Both the position numbers and the translations under genes were made by a program. From assembly GCA_904066235.2 (NCBI GenBank), contig CAJFCV020000006.1, positions 8,184,001 through 8,248,000 on the forward strand: DNA of 64,000 nt. Reading direction: 5' to 3'. Below, piece by piece: positions 1-9,825 of the stretch; position 1 is the first letter of the stretch; every line of letters starts with the position of its first letter. The notes under the pieces are model-generated. The model made no database searches and had not been told where the DNA came from. It saw only the letters and a list, made by a program, of their open reading frames with translations. This stretch comes from Bursaphelenchus xylophilus (taxonomy: Eukaryota; Nematoda; Chromadorea; Rhabditida; Aphelenchoididae).

Positions 1-1208
1 CCTCCAAGCGATGTGTCACGATCTTCTGGGAATCGAAAACGACGTCTACAGGTATGAAACTGGAGGTGGAGAAAGTGTAGAAAAGGAGGTCCTTCTCGAT
101 GAAAATGATGATTTGTGGGTGGAGAATCGACACAAACATATTGCTGATGTTTCCAAGGATGTAAGTTACGGTGTTAAGCATTCGTTTTCCGGAATTTTTA
201 AGTTTGTATTAAGTTGTGGTGATTGTTGTTTTAGGTGACAACGGGACTCAAAAAGTTCAGTGAGCACAAGAAGATGCCTTCGGATGCAAAGTCCTTGAAA
301 GATTTGTCTATGATGATTAAGAAAATGCCTCAATATCAGAAGGAACTCAACAAATTCAGCACTCATTTCCATCTAGCTGAAGAATGTATGAAACGCTACA
401 GTAATGGAGTCGACAAATTATGCAAAGTAGAGCAAGATCTGGCCATGGGAATGGATGCAGAAGGAGAGAGAATAAAAGATCCCACCAAGATCATGGTCCC
501 CTTGTTGATTGATCCAGCTGTCAAAGAGGAAGATCGAATTCGGTTGATCTTGTTGTATATCATCTCCAAGAACGGTGTAACCGACGAGAATCTGAACAAA
601 CTTCTTCAACATGCCAATATCCCTATGAGTGAGAAGGAAACGATCACCAATGCGTCACTTTTGGGACTCAATATTACAATTGATGTAAGTATAATACAGA
701 TTAGTGGATATTGTGATTTTTAGCAAGGAAAACGTCGCGTATGGACACCCACCAGACGAGAAAGGATCAATGAGAGGATTTATCAGTCATCTAGATGGGT
801 TCCCATCATCAAAGACATTATGGAAGACGCAATTGATGAGAAGTTGGACACAAAACACTTCCCTTATCTGGCTGGAAGACAAGTTCAGTCGTCTTACAGG
901 TCAAAGTAAGGATCATAAGGCTGTTAGAAATTGATCTTTATTAACTGTCGTACTGTATACTTGCGTTTAGAGCCCCAACCTCGGCCCGTTATGGTCAATG
1001 GCACAAGGATCAGAGGAATTCGCAGATGCGTTCAGGCCCCCGATTGATAATTTATATCGTGGGTGGGCTCACGTACTCCGAGATGAGAGCAGCATACGAA
1101 GTAACTCGAGCCCAGAAGGCGTGGGAAGTTATCATTGGCTCCGATCAGATCGTTACCCCCACCAAATTCCTGGCCAATCTCCGTGATCTCAGCAAACCCC
1201 ATGAGTAA
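1..1208 (+). CDS. unc-18: UNC-18 / Munc18 (Sec1 family), 3' part
   Basis: Syntaxin-binding Sec1/Munc18 protein, needed for docking and priming of synaptic vesicles. The gene runs in from the left edge, so only the last ~340 of about 590 residues are here. Exons 1-160, 235-684, 724-905 and 971-1208 join in frame. The first exon reads [12 protein letters not shown], and later motifs include [19 protein letters not shown] and [19 protein letters not shown], the usual C-terminal core of Munc18-1, followed by [11 protein letters not shown] near the stop. All four junctions are GT-AG. The last residues are KPHE. Family assignment is secure. The neuronal Munc18-1 type rather than a VPS33/SLY1 paralogue is inferred from overall similarity. 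Promoter and N-terminal domain lie outside the window. Confidence 0.93.
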
Positions 1209-1820
1209 TATAAATTCGACTGGATATCCAATATCGACGTCGACAAGGCCCCCTCTAGAACACTGCTAATATTTTATAGATTTCTGTGACTGCAGTCCAC
1301 GTAACAAAATTGTCATATAAGATTTTGTCTAAAGATTTTTAATATTGAATATTATTCTTGTCAATTCTATTGTTGTAAATTCCACACAAGAGTCAGTTCA
1401 GAATAGTCATCGTATATTGTTTCTTTTGTCATTCCCCTCGCCTCCTCACGCTTTAATAAGAATATTTGCATGTAGATACTATAGATATAGGCGTCCAACC
1501 TAGTTTATCATCTGATTTCACTTGGAAAGTAAATAAATATTCAGCAATATAATCAAGTTTCAATGTGAAATAGGGAGTGTAATATAACCCACTTTCTCCG
1601 AGCGAGGTAACACATCAAAAACTCTCAGAAACAAAGTAATTTATGCCACCGTTTAGCACAACACTTATAAATTTAGCATCACATATTCACAGGTATTTGG
1701 GCAAGCAATCACCGATTATTGAGGACGCGAACTACTTCGGGATTTTGCGGATGGTTTCTGAAAGATAACAATTACTAAAACATCATTTCGCACACCCCAC
1801 ATTTTTGCAGGAGATTTCCA

Positions 1821-3281
1821 TTAAACAAAAAAGCCAGCAATTTCCCACTTGATAACACAGCAATTAAGCTTACCCTTCATTTTCAGAAAGTCCATGACCG
1901 GATTTGCTTCCAAGTTGGATTTCTTTGTCCGGTTTCTGCGTACCGCTTTTTCGGCTTCAATTTTCTGAGCCAACTCGATTTTGGGGATCAACTTGCTTAC
2001 TTCCCTAGTCAAAAATTCAAATTTTCGACAGACATCACTGAAACGAATATACTTATATTCGAATTCCAAAAGAAATCTTACTCTTGACAGGAATTGAAAA
2101 CATCGTCATCTTTGTTCGCCACTGCTTCACGAGAACATTTGGTCAGTTCATCCATCTCCCCTTCGTCTTGAACATAGCACAGAATAGAGTTGCGGCAATG
2201 ATCGTAGACAGCTAAATTGAAAATAATAGTTCGAAACACCCGACTCACCTAAAGTTTCATCGCTGAGGCTGTTGGTGAACTTATCCGCTTCTCGTTGTCT
2301 GATCTGTAATTTATGTTGAAGTGCAGCGTTTTGATCCAGAAGAGCAAACTTGGCGTCTTTCATTTCTTGAGTCTGCTTTTTGAGTTCCCCAGTGTAATCA
2401 ACGCACTAAAATCACAAGTACTGCACATTTAAATACCGCATACCTCAATCAATTTGTTATTTCCGCGATCGACTTGATTCTGAGATTTTTTTTCATCCAT
2501 GAACTCGATCAACTCCATCTCAACCTGTTGTTGTTGTCGTCGCAGCTCCTAAAAATATGACATAAACGGTATATTCGACTTACATCTCGCCTTTCCGTGT
2601 CCTTTTCGATAATGTCCCTCAATTGTTTCACATTTTCATGCTTTATCTCGACCGAGGAGTTGATTCTCTCCAATACCTCAGTGATCTCGTTTTCTTCTTC
2701 AGTCCTCAGCGTCAATTTCTCTTGGAAAAGGGTCTAAGATAACATAAATCGTCTTGTCTTCCAGGAACTTACAAAATTCTCGTCCAAGACAGTGACTTTC
2801 CCCTGGTAGTTCTTAATTTTTTCCTCGTATTCTTTCAATGAATCCTCCTCACGCAAGAACGTCGAGATATTACCAAATGTTTCATCCATCTGCGCGTTAT
2901 CGGCCTCCTAAATTCGTAATAACTCTAACTTTTATGTAACTTACTTCTTCATCAACCCTGAGTAAGTTCTGTTTAAGAACTATTTTCTCCTCATCAAGAT
3001 CGGCGAGCTCTTGCTTCTGAAGGGCAAGCGCTTGAAGTCCTTCCTGGAGTTCAGTCTCCAACCCCCTCATTTGCTGCTCGCTGTCGTTGTTCGTGTCGAA
3101 TACTTCGCATAAATACTAAAAAAATTACATTCACCATGAAGAAGAAAGTAAGAGTATAAATGAGCATAGAGTTGGTAGAAATACTTACGGCAATTTTCTG
3201 AAGAATGTCAGCTGCCACCGAGCTTTCCTCAACAAATTTGCCAGTGTCTCCAGCAACGGATGTATTCAGACTTTCATCCAT
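1821..3281 (-). CDS. Long coiled-coil protein, function unknown
   Basis: I do not recognise this gene. Eight exons (3189-3281, 2945-3115, 2773-2907, 2584-2733, 2444-2548, 2249-2405, 2082-2211, 1821-2037) give about 385 residues. From residue ~35 to ~260 it is almost entirely charged heptad-like sequence rich in E, K, Q and L (for example DDLEEEKIV-type and RRQQQQVEMEL stretches), so a long coiled coil is expected. The C-terminus is basic (VRRNRTKKS). The start is supported by an acceptor TTTTACAG at about 3300, just upstream of the ATG. Phase also allows a further intron from about 1870 to a last exon near 1732-1755, replacing the final ~20 residues. No signal peptide or membrane segment. Its promoter looks heat-inducible (see 3389-3438). 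A kinetochore, centrosome or vesicle-tether role would be a guess. Confidence 0.72.
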
Positions 3282-3299
3282 AATTGTGCTCCTCGAGAT

Positions 3300-4140
3300 T
3301 AACCTGTAAAATTCCTACAAAACTTCGCAACTCGGATAGTTATCTGTCAGAACGCACGAAAAATTCTCGCGAGATCTCGCTACGCGCTTTTATAAAACTC
3401 GAGGTTTTCTGAGAATTCTAGAATAATTATTCTAGAATAGATCTCACCATCAAATCTAAAATTTCATTCAAAATTTTTCATCCCGCCACGTGAAACGAAA
3501 TGTCAAAAATCTGAAAAAAAATCATTGCGATCGGTTCTTTTCACATACATACTTCCAGAAGTCCTAGGAAAAAGGTGTCAATCCGAAAGTTGCTTAGAAT
3601 TGTCCATTCTACAACATAGAGAAGATCCGGAGTCAACCTAACCTCTTACGACAGAGATTCAGAAATGCGTGGAAGCAACAGTACACCTACAATAATCAAA
3701 AAAAAATTTCTGAAATTTAATACCCGCGATAAGGGTAAAATATGGTTAGTGTTTCATGGGTCTACTGTGACATCTTGTTTATGTTCACAAGGTAAATCTG
3801 AATGCTCGAGTCTCTCACAAAACTTGGTCTAAGAAAAATATTACATTTTTTGATCTGTTGTAATTTATTTAGGTGCTATTCGAAGCTCTGCGTGATGGGG
3901 AATTAGAATACAATTAAAATTTGGTTGTTAGCCGCGTGTCATCCCGACGTATTTTAAGGACCTCATCAATAACAATTGGTAATATCAAAGGGTTTTGTGA
4001 AGATTCGCTTCACTTAATTTAGCCTTAGTCTTTCACCTAATATCAACTCATAAATCACTTTAAAATCCACTGAATGTAAGTAAATGATTTTTGATAAATA
4101 AAATTTTATTCGGTTGTGATGAAATCCGTAATTCAAATGA
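3300..4140. other. Intergenic, no gene seen
   Basis: Apart from the HSE/TATA promoter at 3389-3438 I see no coding frame with splice support. The stretch separates the coiled-coil gene from the 3' end of the POFUT1 gene; both are on the minus strand. Confidence 0.6.
3389..3438 (-). promoter_or_regulatory. Heat-shock-type promoter (paired HSE plus TATA box)
   Basis: 3415-3438 is a perfect 24-bp palindrome made of two TTCTAGAA blocks around AATAATTATT, i.e. repeated TTCnnGAA units that match the heat shock factor site. An extra inverted GAATTC overlaps its left edge. On the minus strand it is followed about 20 bp downstream by TTTTATAAAAG (3389-3399), a canonical TATA box, then about 100 bp to the ATG at 3281. 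The spacing is that of small-hsp promoters. The arrangement is seen directly; heat induction is inferred. Confidence 0.6.
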
Positions 4141-5565
4141 CTAGAGTTCTTCGTGAGTAGGTTTCTTTTGGATGTCTCCCTTTTCGTCGATCTCCAATCC
4201 CAAGAACGAAGTGGAAGTATACTTTTCGTTATGATATTTGCGTTGTCTTACTGTAACAGCCGAAAATGTAGACATGCAGTTGGCGACAAAATGATCAGAA
4301 AGGCCCGCAATGGCCAAACTGATGAATTGATCTGGTTCAGGGAGCTTTCTTACAGACACATTCTAAAAATTGGCTAATCTTATATTGCAATTGCCTACCA
4401 TGCCAAATTCCCGATATAAAGGGCCAATCATATGGTCTCTATCACTGAAAACAAATACACTTTTCGCCTGGATGTTGTCTACAGCCTTTCTGATTGAGGA
4501 GATTACAGCAGTTTCATTTGGGAAGCATAATTCTTTGGAGGGTTTTGCAATTTCAAAATTGTCCCCAGTGCACTGTGCGGAGGCGAAGAAATGCGTGTTC
4601 GAATTGACGTGGGAACAAGCTCCTTCCTATATATTACTTCCATTAGGATGAGTTTATAACACTACGTAGTTATTCATTATGAAGAAAAACTGACCCAATC
4701 AATGTTATTCCTCAGATGAACGGCAACAAAAGGTCTTCGCAAATGCAGTTTTATGAAAGTCTGGGCGTCATCGACAATCTTATCGGCCCATTGAAAGTGC
4801 TTCTGATAAACATGGAGATCACTTTTGACGGGAAATCCAGTCGGTGCTGAGGTGAATGCAAGTATTGGATATTTTGCACTACTAAAGATAAAATCACTCT
4901 AATTCTCCGCATAAGGCAATGGCTATAAAAAATACTTACTATTCAATCCACCTCTTCACAGTTATCTTCTCATCCATGTTGAATCCAATGTCACCAAAGT
5001 ATTTGTCATCAAAAAAGTCGACGTTATGATGATCCCAGAAGACTTCAAAGGGATTCCCGTCTTTGCTATTGCAACTCGGAGGCAAATGAGGAGACAAGAC
5101 ACTGGCTCGAGGTCGTTGGCAAAACACTAAAACACCACTTTTTCATATTCAAACCGAACCATCTGTGAATAAAGTAAAGATGACTCGAACCCTACCGTAT
5201 CGTTTGTTTTCCGGCCATAATTTTGGCGCAATATTGGTCACAAAATCATCCATGAGGACAACAGGAAGGAGATCTTGTAATGGCGCCACTTTGAAAACAT
5301 CATCGAAAGGCACGGGGGCCTAAAAGTCAAATGAAACCTCCATAAGACTACTTACTGCTTTAACAAAACCATGGGGATAATCGAGGAATGGTGGCAATAC
5401 CAAGGTTCTCTTCAACGATTTGGCAAATTTGATGGTCCCCAGTAATTGATCGACTTGATTACCGAATCGTCCCATGCACGGACAATATACAACGTATTTA
5501 GTTTGATCATGAGGTATTACAAAAGAAATAAAGCAAAAATAAATTAGAAAAATTAGGCCAGACAT
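4141..5565 (-). CDS. pofut-1: GDP-fucose protein O-fucosyltransferase 1 (POFUT1)
   Basis: ER enzyme that transfers fucose from GDP-fucose to Ser/Thr of EGF repeats, for example in Notch receptors. Six exons (5356-5565, 5196-5319, 4940-5126, 4695-4881, 4399-4626, 4141-4362) give 385 residues, close to the ~388 of human POFUT1. It starts with a hydrophobic signal (LIFLIYFCFISFV), then YVVYCPCMGRFGNQVD, the family signature for the GDP-fucose fold. VAVHLRNNIDW carries the HLRN motif with the catalytic Arg. VFVFSDRDHM follows. The last four residues are HEEL, a KDEL-like ER retrieval signal. It starts 224 bp downstream of the syntaxin-6 stop on the same strand, so a two-gene operon is possible. 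Identification is firm. Confidence 0.95.
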
Positions 5566-5789
5566 TTCTCAAGTAAAAAGGAAACCCTCGCTTATCTCTG
5601 TAGAGATTTTATTGCCCAATTATGTGTTAACGGGCATCTCTAGCGCCTACAAATTGAGTTTTATCAGTCTTCACACCTATACAAATAAGGGGAAGTAATG
5701 AAATTGATGGAGAAACCAAATAAACTTCATAACGACGTTAAGGTCGGGCACCAAATAATTTATATATCGTATAATTTCTGTATATACAA

Positions 5790-6256
5790 TCAAAATGCTA
5801 CTAGGACCATTAGAAGGAAAAAGAAGAGCCCGATGAGGACAAAAATCGCCGTCCATTGTTTACTATCATCATCCATTCCAGTTACCTTCGCCAACTTCCT
5901 CATTACTGTATCCATCTGGGCTTGTGTTCGATGCATAGTATTCGAGAGGTCGTCCAAGAGACTGGAAAAATGTTTTATTAGGAATAGAAGTTTTAGCACA
6001 GAAATCGAGATGGCATCTTAAACACATACTCTGATTGCTCCTCCAATTCTTCGCCAATCCGACTTGACATGTGTTTCAATGTTGATATACTCCCAGCAAC
6101 CTTTTCCAAGTCTTCATCTTGCTCGTTGACAATTCTCTAAAAAAATAAAAACTTATATTACAAATCACATACCTGCTGCTGCTGAAACGAGTCCGCAACA
6201 AACGTATCCGAAGCTGATGGATCATTTACAAGTCGGGAGTATCCTTGGTTTGACAT
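5790..6256 (-). CDS. syx-6: Syntaxin-6-type Qc-SNARE, short form
   Basis: Tail-anchored SNARE of trans-Golgi/endosome traffic. Exons 6173-6256, 6030-6136 and 5790-5961 give about 122 residues. The SNARE helix begins [18 protein letters not shown] and continues [12 protein letters not shown], then [20 protein letters not shown], matching syntaxin-6/10. The C-terminal anchor is [21 protein letters not shown]. Only 28 residues precede the SNARE motif, so the N-terminal three-helix domain found in vertebrate syntaxin-6 (about 255 aa) is absent. A stop lies in frame just upstream of the ATG and no acceptor is visible there. From memory the C. elegans protein is also short, so this is probably normal for nematodes. 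The promoter is shared head-to-head with RPP30. Confidence 0.9.
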
Positions 6257-6461
6257 TACGGCCCAATAGCGATGTTACGATACCGATATTCCACTTTGTA
6301 AAAAACTTTTTTTTTTATTTTTTGTTTTACGTTATGCAAGACGCATTTTGCGCCCACAAAGTTCAAAACGGAGAAGCTCGGGCGCATGTAGGGGAAAAAT
6401 TATTTTGCAGAAATTTTATTTTTATTCATCCTCAACTAAAGTGTTCAATACCTGGTAGAAT
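6257..6461. promoter_or_regulatory. Divergent promoter between syx-6 and RPP30
   Basis: 205 bp separate the two divergent start codons. It contains a long T/A run (about 6300-6335) but no clear TATA box on either side. Shared regulation is inferred only from the arrangement. Confidence 0.4.
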
Positions 6462-7722
6462 ATGGAGAACATGGAAGAAGATCCACCCGTTGACAGAAGG
6501 AAGCGGAAGAAGATCAAGAAGAAGAAGAAGAATGAAATCCCTACAACTATTCAGCGGTTTGAATTTGCTGAGATGAATATTAAGCATCTTGATTCTGGAA
6601 ACACTCTGGAGTTGGTAAAGCGGGCGATTCGTCTGGGATATGACACAGTGGTCATTAACGTAGATGTGGGGGATCTAAGGAGTAATGGGGATTCGGATGA
6701 GGTAAGGAAAAGGAGCTTTAACAATTATTATATGTAATTTAGCCTCCAAAGAAGAAAAAGAAGAAAGGAAATTCAGATGTGGAGCAGAAATTTGATAAAA
6801 TCCCGGATCCCTTTGTAATAGACGAGTCTAAACTTGACCTCAGCCAACTGGAAGTTAATGGAAAGAAGTTCCGACAGTTTAGGTATGCTTTTCACTTTTA
6901 CTGTTGCGATTTTAGGTATTCTCACAATTGTCGTTATATTTATTTTAGCCGGTTAACCGTCACTTTGACTGATACGACGAGTATTCATAAACTTCAGCAT
7001 CATCCAAAAAGGCCGTTGTACGACATTATTGCTGTGCGATGTTTGGATGAGGGAATGCTGACGACAATGTCGCGGAAAGGAGAGCTTATTGATATTATCT
7101 CGCTGGATACTGCAGAACAAGATGGACGATTTCAATGGGTTCATAAGCAGAAACTGATACAGGCATGTATCTCGGAGGGATTGGCGTTTGAAATCAGTTA
7201 TACACATGCGCTGAATGAAAGTAAATTAAGAAGACAGGTAAGAGGTGGGCTCTGTAGTGGTTGTGCTGAAGTTTTAGTTGTTTCTTCATACAAACTACAT
7301 TAATTTAAGAACATATAACTTACTGTTGATTTTTTCAGACCCTTTGCAATGCGAAACACCTATATAGGATATCTCGAAAAGGGAAAGGGATAATTTTGAG
7401 CAGTGGTGCTGAGTCAATCTTTGCCATGAGAGGTCCATTTGACACTGCCAATCTTGGGATCCTTTTTGGAGCAAAACCAAATGAGGGGAAACGATTTATC
7501 TCCGGTAAGGACTGTTTGTGTATTATTCATTGGTGTTTAGATAATTGCATGGATGTTTTACTCCGCTCTCAGTCTCGCCGAACAGTGAAAGGCGCTTTTC
7601 ATGCTGCCGAACTTACTAATGTCCCTGTACCTCCAAATGAAACCAAGGAATCTCACTTAAATCGGCTTGAGGAAGTGCCAGAATTCAAGGAACAAATGGC
7701 TGATGTAAAGTCAGAGACGTGA
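6462..7722 (+). CDS. rpp-30: RNase P/MRP protein subunit p30 (RPP30)
   Basis: Protein subunit of nuclear RNase P and RNase MRP, which trim tRNA 5' ends and cut pre-rRNA. Exons 6462-6701, 6743-6882, 6949-7237, 7339-7504 and 7541-7722 give 338 residues, longer than human RPP30 (268). Family motifs of the TIM-barrel fold are clear: LGYDTVVIN early, RLTVTLTD, LYDIIAVR, ISEGLAFEISYTHAL, GKGIILSSGAES and MRGPFDTANLGILFG. The extra length is two lysine-rich blocks: KRKKIKKKKK near residue 15 and PPKKKKKKGN at residue ~81, the latter inside the region that aligns with the family. These could be nuclear localisation or RNA-contact segments. The TRMT10C gene follows 193 bp downstream on the same strand. 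Confidence 0.94.
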
Positions 7723-7915
7723 AGTGTTGATAAAACATTCTCGTCGTTTTATTTCTGCTCATTAAAATATTTTTTCCATTTGTTAATTGTTTTTTGTTGA
7801 GATCCTAAATAAATTGTTGAATTTAGTTGGTTGAAGCTATCATTACTGTTGAGTATTGTCGATGATTACATAAATATCTGAAACCCCAAAATACTAGTAA
7901 AGCAAGGGTTCTAGA

Positions 7916-9721
7916 ATGCGGATTGATTCGTTGTCGTACAGAGTCCTATTCAAAGCAAAGAGATTGTTGGGACTTGATCCTGGGGTTCATCCGATAGTGT
8001 GGAGAAGTGAGTAAACGGGAATTCTAAATATGATTTTTGCTATGGTTGAATGATTTGAGATCACCGTGTTTTTCAGAAGAGCCTCAAGTGAACTACGAAT
8101 TTCCAACTCATCTAATACCCAAACTAAACGAAAAGGAACGAAGAAATGTTTTGAGTTTTCAAAAAGAACTTGAAGTAAGCGATATAACTTTAAGCAATTC
8201 TCATAGACCATTGCAATTGTCCAAAATAGACAGATTTTTAAAAAATTACGTGTTATTCTGATAGGCTCACTTCCTTATAAAAAAACTCTTATTGTAAAAT
8301 CATAGGTGGAATTTTCTGCAAAAATGCAATCGCAAAAAATGTAAATTTTGGGTACTGTAATATCAGCAACCCTGCGTAAATGTAGAGACAATTTTGAATG
8401 TGACTAATTTGAATAATTCAGGGATACTTGTTGTTTTGTGAAGTCTGCCCATTATGGATACGTTATTTTATTATGACATGTTAATGGAGATTATTTTTAA
8501 GGTCCTGAGCCGAATATACACCTTCCTCCCATCAGCGGTTGATGACAAATTTTGGCTGAAAATTGCGAGATGCGACCGGACGAAAGAGCGGTTTGACGCT
8601 TTAAAATTTATGAAGACAAAGGAAAAGCTGGAAGAAAAGGATGAGAGACGGAAGAAGGCGAATATAGAAAGGATTAAAGAAGATGGTGAGCGTGTTCCCG
8701 GGTACAACAACTACTCGGAAACTCCCTACCTGGCTGATCAAAGTAGACTGCGTAAGTTTTTGATTGCTTTTGACCTTTTTTTTAGAAGCTCATTCAATTT
8801 TCACGGAGAACTCGAGACTTGTAAGAGCATATCAATTACAAGATCGCCCCGCAGTCGCGGTGGATTGCCGATTCCTGCAAGATCATTCGCAACGAGGTCT
8901 TGCTTTGACGTTTGTTCAGCTGAATTACTTGTTTGGACAAAACCGACAACGAAAAGAGCCCTGGAGATTGGACTTTGTTAACTATGATGACAATGTTCCG
9001 ATTTTGAGAGAATGCCGTAAACGGTACGTCATTCTGATATCGACTTTATCGCACACGGTTAATTTTTGTTATTTTCAGATACCTTCTTCAATTCGAAAGT
9101 AGTAAAAAGGTCTGTGGCCGTCTCACCAATGAATCTTACCTGGATCTCTATAATAAAGATGACGTCATTTATCTCAGTCCCCACACTGACAATGTCCTCA
9201 GTTCGGAGGAAGTTCTAGACCCAAAGAAATGTTTTGTAATCGGGGGAATTGTTGATCGAGTCAAAGAACTTAACATCCACCCAGAAGCTTCAGCTCTAGT
9301 AGCGCAACAGGAAGGAGTTCAGTTAAGGAAATTACCGTTAGATTTGATAGAGTAAGTTGTGTAGCTATGGCTGATATATCGCTTTAGATGGAAAGCTGGA
9401 AGCCAATTCTTGACGTTCACCACAGTCTTGAACATTTTGCAGCAAACTTTTGAGGCAAATGGAGATTTTAGAGGCGCATTGGAACGGTGAGTCGTTTGAA
9501 GTTTTTTGATAGATTTTAAACGTGATGTGGTATATAATGAGTTTCTCAGAGCGATCCCCCGACGTCATCTGTCTACCATGAAGGACTCCAAACCCCATAT
9601 CGCGAATAAATATGATAATCTCAGGGAGTACGAACGAAACATTCTCAGACTTGTCACAGAACACACACAACAAGCAGCTCAGGAAGAGGACCCCAAAGCG
9701 TCAAGATGGGCTTGGTTTTAA
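7916..9721 (+). CDS. Mitochondrial RNase P subunit 1 / tRNA m1R9 methyltransferase (TRMT10C-like)
   Basis: SPOUT-class methyltransferase of the Trm10 family; TRMT10C (MRPP1) methylates position 9 of mitochondrial tRNAs and is part of protein-only mitochondrial RNase P. Seven exons (7916-8006, 8077-8174, 8502-8751, 8786-9023, 9079-9351, 9388-9486, 9550-9721) give 406 residues versus 403 in human. Diagnostic segments: VIYLSPHTDNVL, KCFVIGGIVDRVKE, LPLDLIEWK, LTFTTVLNILQ and AIPRRHLST. The N-terminal ~120 residues are basic and divergent, fitting a mitochondrial leader. The ATG follows an acceptor (GGTTCTAGA) directly, suggesting trans-splicing. Intron 2 (8175-8501) is long and an extra small exon there cannot be excluded. 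Assignment to the C paralogue rather than A/B rests on length and the C-terminal part. Confidence 0.87.
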
Positions 9722-9825
9722 CTGTTGTTTGTGGTCCTACAATCCCTTCTAGGTTGTTTATTGTTAGGTTGTTAAGTTTATAAATAAGTTTCTATGTCAA
9801 GGTCGGATTGCTTTCGGATTTGATG

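Noticed and set aside
3361..3385. CTCGCGAGATCTCG near-palindrome as a restriction or origin-type site
   Set aside because: Lies in the probable transcription start region of the heat-shock-type promoter; no further support.
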